A stretch of DNA of 64,000 bases, taken from the NCBI GenBank assembly GCA_963971305.1, contig OZ020303.1, positions 62,930,867-62,994,866 of the forward strand. Direction: 5' to 3'. Below, in pieces: positions 10,712 to 22,699 of the stretch. Origin of the DNA: Arcuatula senhousia (lineage: Eukaryota; Mollusca; Bivalvia; Mytilida; Mytilidae). Numbering within the stretch: the stretch's first letter is position 1; each line of letters starts with the position of its first letter. The notes beneath the pieces were generated by a model. That model was not told the origin of the DNA. It did no database searches and worked only from the letters and a program-made list of their open reading frames with translations. A program made the translations under genes and the position numbers.

Positions 10712-12339
10712 GGCTTTTTAAATGTATTACATATCCTCTCAAATGATACATGCACGATTAAAAAGGTATTGAATTGTAAAAAAAGAAATTAAGCCTAATT
10801 TATTTACTTTGATCAACAATAAATCAGAACGTTACAATGGTCCTCGGTTGCTCTGACATATGTATATCATTGTTTGTTTAATGAGGCAGATGATTGCCTT
10901 GTGCGTTGCACTACCCGTTAAGCAATACGGTGGTCCTGTTTAATACAAGCAAGAATTATCGTCTTAGCTTTGAAGTCTGGTTGCTAGAGGCTTGTAGATT
11001 TTGAAGATACCAGTAACTAGAAGAGAGATAACGAAGAAGCTGAATGAGCCATGCTTGCTTAGACAAAAAAGTCTCGAGTCATGTCTGATTTTTGAATGTT
11101 TGATTTGTCGTAATGGCTGAGGTTTTTGGTCACATCAAGGTTATCTAATGTCCATCGATCTAAAGCAAATAATATCATATAGTCTTGATACGATTGTTTA
11201 TGAGAGGTTATTAGAACACATTAACATTTAGCAATTAGTGCTGGTTTTAATCTTATTTCACGCCTGCCCGAACGTATGGACACGTTACAAATTCTTCCTT
11301 CATTGGTTTAAAGATTTCATCAATATTTATGACCGAATGTGACAAATGTCGAGATTATAAAGGGTAAGGTACAAAATTTCCCACCAATAATAGACCTAAT
11401 TGTATAAATGTTTTCACAGTTAACTACTCGACAAAAAATTCTTTGTAAAAATGACAAATATAATGTATTGTTCGTGTAATACAATTTGAAGTCATTAAAT
11501 TTCAAAATTACATCTAAATATCAAAATTATGATAACCATGCATAGACTATGGTTTTCAAATTTTTGTATCATGTTACCCATTTGGCCGTCGAAATCCATT
11601 CATAAGTAATATTGTTGAAATGCGATTTACAGATTGGAATTGACCCACTTGAGTAATATGCAAGATAAAGTTTTAAGCCGCGACAGTGAGATGTGGCTTT
11701 TCCCGCCCAGACATTTGTTTCGTATTTTGAAGATACCTTCTTTACAATAAAACAATACTCTCCCTGTGACCCGATAGCATGACAATTCAAAATCAACATA
11801 AATACAAATTAAACAGCGCATATTTCAGAGATGACGAAAATTTGATTTAGTTTTCTTCTCTTTTCTTGTAGGTAGATGAGAGCAAACTCAGACGTCTATG
11901 TGTATGAAAGAGACAAAAAAGTAGCAGAGATCGAGAAAACTGGGTTATGGAAATAAAAACAAAGAAAAATATTAGGCACTGAAGACAGCAACACATATCC
12001 AAACTTAACTAAACTCAGCATATAAAAACCACATCAAAAATGGACTCGTGTGGTCCGAAGGGGTAAGCAGTTCCTGTTTGGTGCAACACGACCAGCCAAT
12101 ATAGTGTTAACACCATGATTTCTATTGTTATCCCGTACCGATTTAAAACCTTTTGTCACAACTTCTCAAGTTATCATCTTATTCGAATATTTTGACAATC
12201 TTGTGTTAACATGAACTAATGTGACAAATAGGGAGGAATATATTGGGTTGTTTTATGTTTTCTACTCTAATGGCAAAGCTTGAAAAGGAAAGCATCATCA
12301 GCATCATACTAGCAGTAGATAGAATTGTAACTTAGTTGG
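10712..12339. other. DNA without supported gene
   Basis: No splice-bounded coding segment, RNA gene or clear repeat boundary is visible. Around 11,990-12,100 there are weak similarities to the retroelement 3'-end family ('aagcagttcctg'), too degenerate to bound. Confidence 0.45.
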
Positions 12340-12800
12340 GAGAAGCAGAGGTACCAATGGGGTATCCGAATGTCAAAAGTCCGAAAGGGCAGAGACAAAA
12401 CCAGTAAACACCAACAAGAACGGGACAAAAGCAGACAACATGTAAAACATGGAAACACAAAATACTGAATATCAATCAACAACGAGAACTCCAGTCGAAA
12501 CAAGAGTGAACTCATGTACTCCGGAAGAGTAAGCAGTTCCTGCTTGCTATAGCACACCCGTCACGTTGCCAATAGTCCATTCAGCGTGTCAAATCCGGTA
12601 AAGGAAGACAAAACAAAACCCTATGACAAACAAACATCTGCACTCATCTGAGAGATCGAAATCCCATATTTGTCTGCAAGTGCATGATGTCTTCCGTAAA
12701 ATTTCTTGAGTAAAGACAGCAACCGAGGAGCAACATAACCCTGTGTGAGCAATTTTTGCGTCAGTGGAGTAACGAATCAATTGAGAGACGTAGACCCATC
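12340..12800 (-). mobile_element. 5'-truncated retroelement 3' end, second large copy
   Basis: Same family as 4935-5574. On + it starts 'agcagaggtaccaatggggt' and runs through the shared 3' non-coding part into a shorter piece of the RT tail (minus-strand residues MIRYSTDAKIAH near 12,750-12,780, matching the QLxRYS segment of the larger copy with an internal deletion). The same 3' terminus with another 5' end again indicates target-primed integration. Confidence 0.7.
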
Positions 12801-12982
12801 GTATATAGTAAGTTCTTCAGCAAGACCATATAAATTTGTATTCGGTCTTCGTAACACACTATCTTTAATTTTATTGTTACAATCATCCTGCGAACCTTAA
12901 TAACGTTGATAATACTGACAGTCATTATAAGCAGGTACTATTCTGTAGAAGCTACATTATCGCATTGCACAGATTAGTTTTA

Positions 12983-13661
12983 CGGTAAGGGTTAAGGCTA
13001 GGACTAGGATTAGGGTTAGGTTTAGAGTTAGGGCTAGGGCTAGGATTAGGGTTAGGGCTAGGGCTAGGGTTAGGGTAAGGGTTAGGGTTAGGGTAAGGGC
13101 TAGGGTTAGGGTAAGGGTTAGGGTTAGGGTTAGGGTTAGGGTTAGGGTAAGGGTTAGGGTTAGGGTTAGGGTAAGGCTTAGGGCTAGGGTTAGGGTTAGG
13201 GTAAGGGCTAGGGCTAGGGTTAGGGTTAGGAATAGGGTTAGGGTTAGGGTAAGGGTTAGGGTTAGGGTTAGGGTGAGGGTTAGGGTTACGGTTAGGGTTG
13301 TGGCTAGGATTAGGGTTAAGGTTAGGGTTAGGTTTGAGGTTAGGGTTAGATTTGGGGCTAAGATAGAGGAACGGTTAGGGTTAAGGTTAAGGTTGGGCTA
13401 GGGGTTAGTATGAAATTTAGCGTTAAGACTAGGACTAGGGTTGGAGTAAGGGGTAAGGGTTAGTGCTAGGGTTAGCGCTAGGGATATGGTTAAAGTTTGG
13501 GTTGGTTAAGGGGTTAGGGTTAGGACTAGCATTAGTTTAAAAGTTTGAGTAAAGGTTTATGGAAGAAAATAATGTAAATGGTAGAGTAAGGGACAGGGTT
13601 AAGGTTGTGTTAAGGGCTAAGGCTCGGTTTATAACTAGAATTAGGGTTAGTTAGGCGAATT
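12983..13661. repeat. Interstitial telomeric repeat tract (TTAGGG)n, degenerate
   Basis: About 680 bp of TTAGGG with variants such as TAGGGC, TAAGGG and TTAGGA, densest at about 13,000-13,330 and decaying to the right (TTAGTG, TTTGGG). TTAGGG is the telomere repeat of bivalves. The tract lies inside the window with non-telomeric DNA on both sides, so it is interstitial. The G-rich strand is + throughout, with no head-to-head junction, which argues against a simple end-to-end chromosome fusion. Confidence 0.9.
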
Positions 13662-15690
13662 GATTTGAATTGAGATAAAATGAATATCACAAAGCACCAG
13701 ACAAATATTATGTGATATTTTGTCAATACTTAACCGCTTCGAGATTTATACAATTTACTAGTTAACTCATTTTACAATTGAATAACTGACCAGAGGTAAT
13801 TAATATCAAAATGTCCAACAAAGCAGCTACATCCTGAATGATTAAAAGTCTAGTGACACTAGTACATTTCAATAATTTGTGTTGCAAGTACTATGACTAC
13901 TTAATTATAAATTATAATAACAAGAAATGTACAACGTTCAAAAATGTCTTTCTTGCGTTTTTCTTTGTAATGCATTTGAGTAATAGAAATTGTCATTAAA
14001 GTGTTACAATTTATGAATTTATGCTATTATTATGTAACATTTAACAAATTATATGTCTACACTCACAAATTGAAAGCTTAAAAATCGTATAATTGAAAAT
14101 TACGTAACAATGGTGTAGAATAAATAATCCCTTGATGAAGTTATATTTTGATTGTCATTATTTGCACGAAGAATACCACTTCAAAACACTCGTTTAATGG
14201 CGTCTTTCAACTTTTCACCTCTTCTTTGCTGACGTTTTTACTCAACGTCAAACGTTGATGCAAATGATATTCATTTACCAAATAATATGGGTTTCATTAT
14301 CTGGTATTCAAATTGGCTAAATGCATTAGTTTATTATCTAACTTGTTCACATTTTTATCATAATTCAAATCATTGTTATGTGTTATATAATGCCCTTTTT
14401 ATCATTTATATAGATTTCAAAACATAAGTATGAAGTACCAAGTATTCAAGCTCTTTTTATATTACTTTGATTTTTTTACTCAACTTTGTATATTGTTGCT
14501 AAATTGTATTTACCAATTGTATAGCAAACTTTCAATTACATGTTATCGATGGTGCACTTATGAGTTGTAAATTGATAATTAAAAACTTGTTCACATTTGG
14601 TTAAATATTTCTAAATGCCATTTTGAATTACTCAACTTCTTTGATCCGTTCATGGGGTGGGCTAACATAAATTGATATTCGGATATGCTTTCATACAGAT
14701 TTTCCATATCTTTATTTAAAGCTACCATATTAAATCTTGCATTTGAGGACACACATCGGTCCAAAAGTATCACAATTTAAAGGAAACAACATTTGGTAGT
14801 ATTCATTTTTATAATGTGTAGTTAGTGTAATGTGTAATGATATTTTATGTGTCTATTTAGTGTGTCAAATTAATGAGGAAGCTTGTGCAACTAAATTTAA
14901 TTATCTTAAATGTTATTTATTTGAAATGCTTTATCAAAACATGGTGAATATGTATGATTTCCGTCAAAATGGCTTAAATTGGCCAATTACTGAGTAATTA
15001 TTTTAATTAATTGGATGCAAGCGACTCCTTAGACCAAAGTTAGTGTTTATGTATTTTCAAATTTCATTTTGAATGGTCTCCGTTGTCGCTGACCTTTAAA
15101 AATAACAAAATAAGCATGAAAAGTGACGTTTTCTCTGATTCTGTTATTTTTACACCTTTAAATGCCTCTATTAGATAAAAAAAACAGTATATTATGAAAA
15201 AAACTAACTATAGCCACAAAGGTCAACCATCTAACTTGAAACTTAGATGAATTTTTTATCATTTACTTTTGATTTTTTTTCTTAATATAGGGTGCCAAAA
15301 ATGGCCCTTATTGTACATTTTCCTTTGAATTTTCTAGTCCTATAGTTAAACAAACATGTTGCTATATTATTTACATTTGCTTTTAAAATTCAGATGAAAA
15401 TATACAGAAAAGACCCTACCATCTAAATGAACAACTGAAATGATTTCTCATTACCGGGGGACCTGGGTGAGTTTTGACCTATTCAAACTAGACTACAGGT
15501 CAATAGTTTTTTCCAACCCAGGAACAACTACGCACTACTTCCATCCATTTCCTTTTACAACTAAACTCCTAGATAATGCATACCTTTATGGAAAGTTTAC
15601 TTCTAACGTATTTTTTTTTGCAAATCTAAGAATATTATTTGATTTGTTCGCCTCCGTTCATGCTTGTTGTGACTAGAGTTTGCGTTGTTA
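13662..15690. other. AT-rich DNA, no supported gene
   Basis: I find no domain-bearing frame, splice-bounded exon, RNA gene or bounded repeat in this 2-kb stretch. The frames at 14,591-14,773 (-) and 15,440-15,676 (+) look like chance frames. Confidence 0.5.
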
Positions 15691-15694
15691 ATTG

Positions 15695-15815
15695 ATAATC
15701 AGTAGTTTTTGTGTTTCCGTGTTTTACAGTCCCATTCTTAGTGGTGTTTGCTGGTTTTGTCTCTGCTCTTTCCGACTTTTGACATTCGGATGCCTCATTG
15801 GTACCTCTGCTTCTT
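15695..15815 (+). repeat. Retroelement 3'-end fragment, plus orientation
   Basis: Reads 'gacttttgacattcggatgc' then 'ctcattggtacctctgcttc', the 3' end of the family seen at 4935 and 12,340 but in the opposite orientation. About 120 bp remain, so this is a heavily 5'-truncated copy. The 84-aa frame across it is repeat-derived. Confidence 0.7.
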
Positions 15816-16017
15816 TCAAAAATTGTATTTATCCAATTCTTTTATCACCAATACGAAAATCTGATGCAATAAATAATGTTTACCCAAATAACAAAGAAAG
15901 AAGTCTCAATAAGACCATTACTGATTTATTTTCTCGAAAAACCTAACCATGAGTTAACCAATCTCTGCTTTCCAACTTGATTACGTTAAACTTTTGCTGC
16001 AAACGTGTCACCGATTA

Positions 16018-16264
16018 CAGTACACCAGACATACTGTGACTGAACACCGTGATAGTGGCACACCACTATTACAGACATAACAAATATCTTTCTTCTGGTT
16101 TTTTTTTCTGGTTGAAGATTTCGAAAAATTCATTTTACATTTAAATGGAATGGTTATACAAATAAATTTCAAAAAATAATTTTAAGACAATCCTATCGAT
16201 AAAAAAGTTAGAGTGGTGTACGACTATCACATTGTTCAGTCACGGTATGTCTCTTGGTGTACTG
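16018..16264. mobile_element. 247-bp Tc1/mariner-like MITE with arms of about 50 bp
   Basis: Terminal inverted repeats begin CAGTACACCA and close with TGGTGTACTG. The arms (about 16,018-16,068 and 16,213-16,264) remain complementary over about 50 bp with a few mismatches, e.g. 'gactgaacacc' against the inverse 'ttgttcagtc'. TA dinucleotides at 16,016-16,017 and 16,265-16,266 flank it. The TA|CAGT...ACTG|TA arrangement is the Tc1/mariner signature. There is no transposase; the transcript would fold into a near-perfect hairpin. Confidence 0.85.
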
Positions 16265-16266
16265 TA

Positions 16267-17922
16267 TTACAGATAGTATGACTTATTAAAAATATTTTCA
16301 AGAATTTGGCTCGATTTATCACTTAATATAACAAAATCAAACACAAGATTTAATTGAGAAAGAAGCTCGAGTCAAAGGAATTGGCACCGAGTATATTTTT
16401 AAATGTACAATTCGGGTATTAAACGTCTTACCATCGTAGTTTCATCGCTACGCCATGCAAGACATAGACAACCAAATGATTCTGTTTGAGCTTTGTGACT
16501 TCGAAAGCAAACTGTTCGATGTTTTAGACAGTTATTCAATCTTCTTATCGTCAGCTGTCTGTAGCAGAATTTGTCGTTTGTTGAGCTTTTTGTTTGCATG
16601 TTTGTTTTGTTTTTGTTAGAGGTTTATAATTTCAGACTAAATGCAAGTGTTGAAATGCTTCTGGTAATAATGCAGATTAACAAGACTGCACCACGCTCCA
16701 GAAATTAAGACCAGTGAAAACATTATCAAACATAAATGGAAGAACGAGGTTTTATTCATCATTGTAGTTTGTTTAACTGGTTTATTTTTGTCTTCAAAAT
16801 ACAGAGGTATTTTGTTACAAGACACTTTTATTTTGGAACCATTGAGGACATTAAAATGAAACGTAATATTAGGACAAAATCTGGTTGTCTATTTCATGGG
16901 TTTCTTAAAGTTGTCACAGTTTGTATGGTGTAATTGTGTTAATTTTTAGATGTTCACATTCGTAATTAGGACAAAATAGGTTTCTTGCGGGTAGAGTGAA
17001 GCAAAGGCAAAGACGACAGCTTGTCTAGAAAAGACTTTGAATCTAGATTTTTGATTTAGTTTTCAACAACAACAACAACAAACTTTTGAATACGAATTCT
17101 GACAACATTCAAATCGAAATTTTATTCTTTACTTTAAAAAAAGATTGGGTTAAATGATCTAGGTCTTGAGATATCATGAGCCAATATCCTTCACAATTTA
17201 GCAATCAAAAGAATTAATTAAATACTCACATTTTAATCTTAACCAGTCATTTGAAAAACAGTATCCTTTGTGGTACGATATATTGTCCGTCAACTTTGCA
17301 ATAGTAACAAATTTGTTACATATTTTTAAAACAGATACTAAAGTATAAATGTAAGCTATTTCCTTTGAATCATTATTTCATCTTTGAACTTTAAGAAGCC
17401 GATACGATTGATATTTTAAGAAATAAAGGATGTCCATACAAATTATCTGATTGAACTTTACTGTAGAATTAATGGTCTAAAAAGTCTACCATTGGAATAA
17501 GGCGTTAAAAATCTTATCTGGCGGTGAAAGGTCGAACGTAAATTATCTACCAATTATATAAAAAGACTGCTACCTAGGCTTAAAACTATGCATGATATTA
17601 GTTGGTTAATTTTAAAGTACATTTGTCTGATATAAGTATTTGTGGTCAAGAATCTGAAAAAAAAATTGTGGGTTTTGTTTTGTAAGGTGAGAGGCTTGTA
17701 AGTCCTTGTCGTTCATATCGATCAGTATAAGTGGTGGTGGTTTAGTGTATATTCGACAATTTTATATAGAACATCCGACGTGAGAACTGTAAATACTTTA
17801 ACTCGTGAGCATCACCTCTCGTGAATTGTAATTGAAATGCATTTTCGTTGTTTTAACAAATTCCTAACTGAGTAAAATCAAAATTAAATAAAACTTGAGT
17901 TAAGTAAAAAATTTTATGCGTT
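16267..17922. other. DNA without supported gene
   Basis: Nothing bounded is visible except a CAA microsatellite at about 17,067-17,081. The small frames at 16,399-16,599, 16,637-16,825 and 16,736-16,933 overlap on opposite strands without domain evidence. Confidence 0.45.
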
Positions 17923-18199
17923 GGGGTCTGAGTGGCCCAGTGGTCTAAGGCGCTGGTTTAAATACCATACTATTGATCACTAGCTGATCACCTCTTAGTT
18001 CATGTTCGGGTCCCGTTTGTATTTAACAAAAAAGGGACTCTCGGTCCAACTGTATGTGATTAGATTTGTCCGTTACCACCCAAAGGTCGGTGGTTTCCTC
18101 CGGGTACTCCGGTTTCCTCAACCATTAAAACTGACCGCCCTACATGGCCCAGGCCTGTCGATAAAGAGCGTTAAACGCCAACACACATACAAATTCACG
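17923..18199 (+). mobile_element. tRNA-headed SINE with a conserved central domain
   Basis: The head carries an RNA polymerase III A box TGGCCCAGTGG (17,933-17,943) and B box GTTCGGGTCCC (18,004-18,014), a tRNA-Ser/Leu-like arrangement. The body contains 'ggtggtttcctccgggtact' and 'ccggtttcctc', which I recognise as the domain shared by many mollusc and other metazoan SINEs. The tail runs through 'cgataaagagcgttaaacgc'. A possible 7-bp target duplication CGTTGGG lies at both edges (17,919-17,925 and 18,193-18,199). The 69-aa frame inside is not a gene. Confidence 0.8.
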
Positions 18200-19453
18200 T
18201 TGGGAATCTAGTTTTTTATTACGTTCACGGTAAACAGCTGAACACAAAATTGTTCAACTGACAAAATAAAAAAATCACAAAATGGGAATGTCAAGAACAA
18301 TTAGTCTCTGAATTAAAATGGTAATTCCCTTGACTTGTTGGTAATTATTTCAACTTTATAAAATATATAGAAAACAGTTTACGGATTCCATTGTATAAAA
18401 ACACGATTTATCCTATCCAGCCTTTTGCTATGATCTTCGTAATCCCTTTCATATTCTTTTTTTGGGGGGGAGGGGGGTGCGAAGTACATCTCAAATATGT
18501 CTTTACTCAGGTACTCTAATTCTATCACGTTTACATTCAATGTTCAAGCGCTAAAACGTTAAGATTTTGTTCGATTTGCTGTGTACATATTGAAAATTTA
18601 GATTGATTTTTTTCGTCCAGATGTTGCAATTGTGTGTTACGAAAAATTAAATATCAATTATACATCATTTTAACAAGCAATGTATTAGGCGATTGTAAGT
18701 GTATTATTTTTCATAACATTCATAAAAGTATCCTATAGTTCTTTGGTAATAAGTTCTTTTTAAGAGGTAAGTTCAGTGACTTTCTGAGTAGGAATCCAAA
18801 TTTAAAAACATTCAAAGCAAAAATGCCCCCTTCTCAATGATCAAACAAGATTTCATAAATAACGAAAGTTTTGAAATAATTGATTTATTTAATTTTTGAT
18901 ATTGAATGGCATACAACAAAGGAGGAACGGCCAGGGTGCCCCGTCTAAAAAGGTGTAGTCTGACCTAAACCAATGTCAATAGTTGTTAATACAAGGACTT
19001 GTTTACTTTTCTATTCAATTTCTGTGTATTGTCCAAATTTTTTAAACGTCTGGATAGTTTTTGATCGTCATTCTTAAAACGGTTTTGTTCCATTTGAAAT
19101 CCGCCCAAATTCCGAGTGAATATAAACTAAGTAGCAAATTATACAGGAGAGCAACCCACAACATTTGTGAATGTACTGTTCGGGTTCTAAAATATGAAAG
19201 AGACAATGATATGTATATTTTCCTGCAGTATTAATATGCAAAAAATAAAACACAACCAATGCATAGAATAATTTTGGATAAAATTATACTATATATTAAG
19301 TTAAAGTTATGAAAGTGAAAGTAACTTAGATAAAACAGAATTCAGGAAGCATTATTCTGTTTTATGCAATTACAATACGATTTCATCAATACGCTTTAAG
19401 TTTAGAAACAAAAGAAAAAAGATCAAGATTTTGAATAATTTCTTGTCTTTTCG
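18200..19453. other. DNA without supported gene
   Basis: A G-rich run occurs near 18,463-18,478. Otherwise I see no exon, RNA gene or bounded repeat. Confidence 0.45.
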
Positions 19454-19455
19454 TA

Positions 19456-21497
19456 ATGCTGGCGTCACACTGTCCCGATTTTGACATACGATGGACACAC
19501 GAATGTGAAAATTTCAACTTTGTGCGAAGTTAATCCCGAACTTGCTAAAAATCAAAATCAAAACCGAAGGGTATACGATTAGAACCGATGGCTAAGCGAT
19601 CGCAAAAGTAGCACATACGAATAGCTGCGAACCGATTACGATGTTGCTACGATGTTATCAAGATTAGTCGAGAATTAGATCCGAAGGAGACACGAATTTA
19701 TACGATGGGTCTACGAAGCATCACGATGGGTATAAGAAGTATGAAATATAATAACGCGATTTGCAATAAGATTATATAATTTAGTCTATATAAATTGTCC
19801 TTTGCAGCCTCTAATTAGTATTTATGGATAACAAGTTAAAACGATGGCTCTCCAAGCAATCCCTGCTGTCCCTGATGTCGATCAGTAAGAGTAGATAAGA
19901 CATTTGATCTAAAGCTAATATGTAGAACAAAAAAGATGACGCTACTTTATCTTGTATTGTTCGTGTGAGTTGACCGAAGCACACATAATCTGAAAACAAG
20001 AAGAATATGTTGTAACTATGTAGAAAGTTCAACAATTTTAGCTGTTGCGAACGATTCTTGAACAAAGCGTGTCCACCTTTTAATACATATCTTCGTTACC
20101 GGTCCTATACCGGTATCTAAGTCCAAAGGTCCCGTAAATATTTGCGGACCGAAACGGAAAGTAAACTTGATCTCAGTAACCCGTAATGGTGGACTGGCAT
20201 ACAGTACATACCAAAAAGCAGTTTAATAACTATAATTAAGGGTTAAGAAAAAAGTGTAGGAAACTGATATTTCAGTGAAATTCCAAAGTTCAAAGGGTCC
20301 TAACTCTGTAAATAATTGCGGACCGGAACAACGCGTTAACTTGATCTTTAACTCATCATGGTAAGACTAACATACCAAAAATCAGTTTAAAGTTTAATAT
20401 CTATATATGAGGTTTAAAAAAAAGTGCAAAAAAGTTATTGTGACAGCGAGACGGCCGGACCGGACAGACACACAAACGGGCAGACGGAGTGCAAACCTAA
20501 AGTCCCCTTCGGCATTTGTCGGTAGGGGACTGATAAAAACTAAAGTAAGTTTAAAATGTTTAAACCTTTATTTCTTATATTGAAATTTAAGTATTAAAAG
20601 GTGCCACAAAAGCCTGGACGCGGACGCGAAAGAGGGAAGCGCCTGGCTGGAAAGAACAGGACGAAAAGAAAAGCGTCAGAAGATTCTAGATCCAGACTGT
20701 CTCCGCTTTGTTTTGTCTTTTCTTCTTGTACTATTGAGACTGATCATTCTAGTTTCACTTTTTTTTTATTTCCTTTATCAATTTTTCGAAACTAAAAAAG
20801 TTATGAATAAAGAATTAATGAGGATACTTGTATCATAACTGCTGTCTTGTAAGTCTTCCTCCTGCTGCATTTTAATTATGAGGGGGGGAAACAGAGCTAT
20901 ATACATGTACTAACTTTTCTTTTTCTAAACGTTTTATTGTAACACGCCCCTAACTGAAATGGATTATTAAATGTCCCTATAAGGCACTTTTGACACGTTT
21001 AATATTTTTTTTACTTCAGAAATCGTACTGCTTTGACCAGTGCCGTGTTTCCATATCCATGCAATTAGTTACGACGGATATACGAATACAAAGCGAGGTC
21101 TTTGCGACGCCGTGTTTCTTTCGCGGTCACCTTCGGAGAGCTTCTTGTTTTTATTCGTGCCGACATCGTAAGATAAATTAAGCCGACGATACCAAGAAGG
21201 CAACACGAAATCAGAAGATGCTTTCACGAAGGCATTACGATAGAGAGGATGGATTAACGAACACAACACGAACAAGGACCTTCGCACGAACCTTCGGGAG
21301 TTTTTTTTAACATGTTAAAAAATTAGGAAGGCATTACGAAGTTGCTCCCGAAGTTGGAATATTTCAGCCGATGGTGCTACGATGGTAAAAGATGGCAACA
21401 CGAATAGCGCGATTTGAATACGATCACTCCCGATTTTGAAAATATCCATAATCGTGTTTCCATCGGGGTCAAAATCGGGATAGTGTGACGCCAGCAT
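19456..21497. mobile_element. 2.04-kb inverted-repeat element flanked by TA
   Basis: The left end ATGCTGGCGTCACACTGTCC and the inverse of the right end (ATGCTGGCGTCACACTATCC) match over about 30 bp, continuing into CCCGATTTTGAC, with one substitution. TA flanks both ends (19,454-19,455 and 21,498-21,499). The sub-terminal parts are rich in 'acgatg', 'cacgaa' and 'ccgaag' words on both sides. No transposase frame is visible, so it is non-autonomous. It contains another repeat at about 20,083-20,545. Confidence 0.75.
20083..20545. repeat. Dispersed repeat ending in 'gtaggggactgata', nested
   Basis: Two diverged tandem halves each contain a version of 'gtaaataatttgcggaccg' and 'aacttgatct', and are followed by 'gcagacggagtgcaaacc' and 'gtcggtaggggactgata'. 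A similar layout (tandem halves, then gacgg-rich sequence and a GGGG end) occurs at 48,240-49,065. It sits inside the 2-kb TA element, so it arrived later or was captured. Confidence 0.55.
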
Positions 21498-21499
21498 TA

Positions 21500-22189
21500 A
21501 CGGATCTCTATAGATTCGTCTTTATTTTCTTTTTAAAATATGGACTCAATATAAGCTTTAAAAGGTGGTATTTCGAATAAAATTATCTATAACTGATCCC
21601 TTTAATGTACTTTCAAAAGTTTGAACTTATATAAACTTTGTACCATATTAATATTTTTGCTTGCTAGACATGTTTCCTGATACAAACCGATTAAAACTGA
21701 AATAATGGATACATGTATAAAATTTATATATTTTTAGAATATCAAGAATAAGAATCAGCAATTCTATGTCAAGATCAAAATTATGTAACATTTTCTAAAA
21801 TATATGATTACAGATAAATAGTTTTGAAGGATATATAACAAAAATGATATTTCAAAGTGTTTTCAATGTAAAGAAATGAATTATTGTTAAGTATTTTGTT
21901 GCATCGATGCACCCAAGCTGAAAAACAAAATGTGCGTTTGGCATGTGCATATTTGAGAAGATCATTTGTCTCAATATAATATGTCTGCAAAAATTTGTGC
22001 TTCAGTTCAATTCACAGGCGTTTATTTCAGTCATTAATCAGTCGTAATGATTTACAATATTATTACATGTTAAAATCATATTACATTAAAATGAGTACAC
22101 GCGAGTTAACTTGTTTTAATTCATCATGCTGATTTTGAATCTTGATTATATAATAGAAGGCTTAGATTATGTAACATACTATTTTGCAG
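21500..22189. other. Intergenic DNA or 5' intron of the TMEM74-like gene
   Basis: No exon is visible. The 3' end of this stretch carries a splice acceptor ('attttgcag', AG at 22,188-22,189), so at least its last part is probably the intron after an unseen 5' UTR exon. Confidence 0.5.
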
Positions 22190-22201
22190 GTATAATGTGT
22201 T

Positions 22202-22630
22202 ATGTCTATGTTATTACAACAGACGACCAATGAGGAAACAGACGACACTTCAGTTTCCTGTTGCCCGGCACGTGACGAACGATGCACGCTCGTGCCAATG
22301 GCATTCATGATAGTTGGCCTCATTTTCATGGTAGTTGGATTTGCCGTACCACGTGACTATGTATTTGACCCCTCCATGCCCGCACGGAAAATGGAAGAGA
22401 TAGAGAACTTTTACCTTCGATTGGGTTTTAATTTAGATGTTTGTATAACATTTGGTATGGGACTAGTTGCTGTAGGTGGCGTTATTGTTTCTGTAATGAT
22501 GCTCCAGGAAGCATTTTGTGAAAACGAGGACGACGAATCCTACAACGACTATTTCAATATGGGTGGCTATTCCAATTATGGGTCAACACATTCGGTGGCA
22601 TCCCATTCAACTATGAATAAAAGCAACTAA
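22202..22630 (+). CDS. TMEM74-family two-pass membrane protein
   Basis: An uninterrupted frame encodes 142 aa. Residues 31-49 (VPMAFMIVGLIFMVVGFAV) and 80-101 are membrane helices. The loop between them has PRD near residue 50, AR.MEEIE (61-68), then YLRLG..LD before helix 2, with GLVAVGGVIVS inside it. This order (PR, AREMExxE, xRLGxxLD, GxLxxGG) is the C-terminal signature of TMEM74/TMEM74B, reported to act on endo-lysosomal membranes in autophagy. It is much shorter than vertebrate TMEM74 (about 300 aa), lacking most of the N-terminal region. The tail is acidic, then Ser/Tyr/Asn-rich. The start is well set: an acceptor lies at 22,188-22,189 and an in-frame TAA at 22,193-22,195. Family call is from motif memory. 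Confidence 0.75.
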   Translation: MSMLLQQTTNEETDDTSVSCCPARDERCTLVPMAFMIVGLIFMVVGFAVPRDYVFDPSMPARKMEEIENFYLRLGFNLDVCITFGMGLVAVGGVIVSVMMLQEAFCENEDDESYNDYFNMGGYSNYGSTHSVASHSTMNKSN

Positions 22631-22682
22631 AGTCAAATGTCGTATTTAAAAGAACCAAGATAACTATTTAATGTAAATATTG

Positions 22683-22688
22683 AATAAA
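22683..22688 (+). promoter_or_regulatory. Polyadenylation signal AATAAA of the TMEM74-like gene
   Basis: A canonical AATAAA lies 53 bp after the stop codon, giving a very short 3' UTR. It supports the gene being real and terminating here. Confidence 0.7.
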
Positions 22689-22699
22689 ATATACTGTTT

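Noticed and set aside
12983..13661. CRISPR-like or regulatory direct-repeat array
   Set aside because: The repeats are contiguous TTAGGG variants without spacers in eukaryotic DNA, so they are telomeric sequence.
17923..18020. A functional tRNA-Ser/Leu gene
   Set aside because: A and B boxes are present, but no acceptor stem closes around them and the sequence continues into a SINE body.
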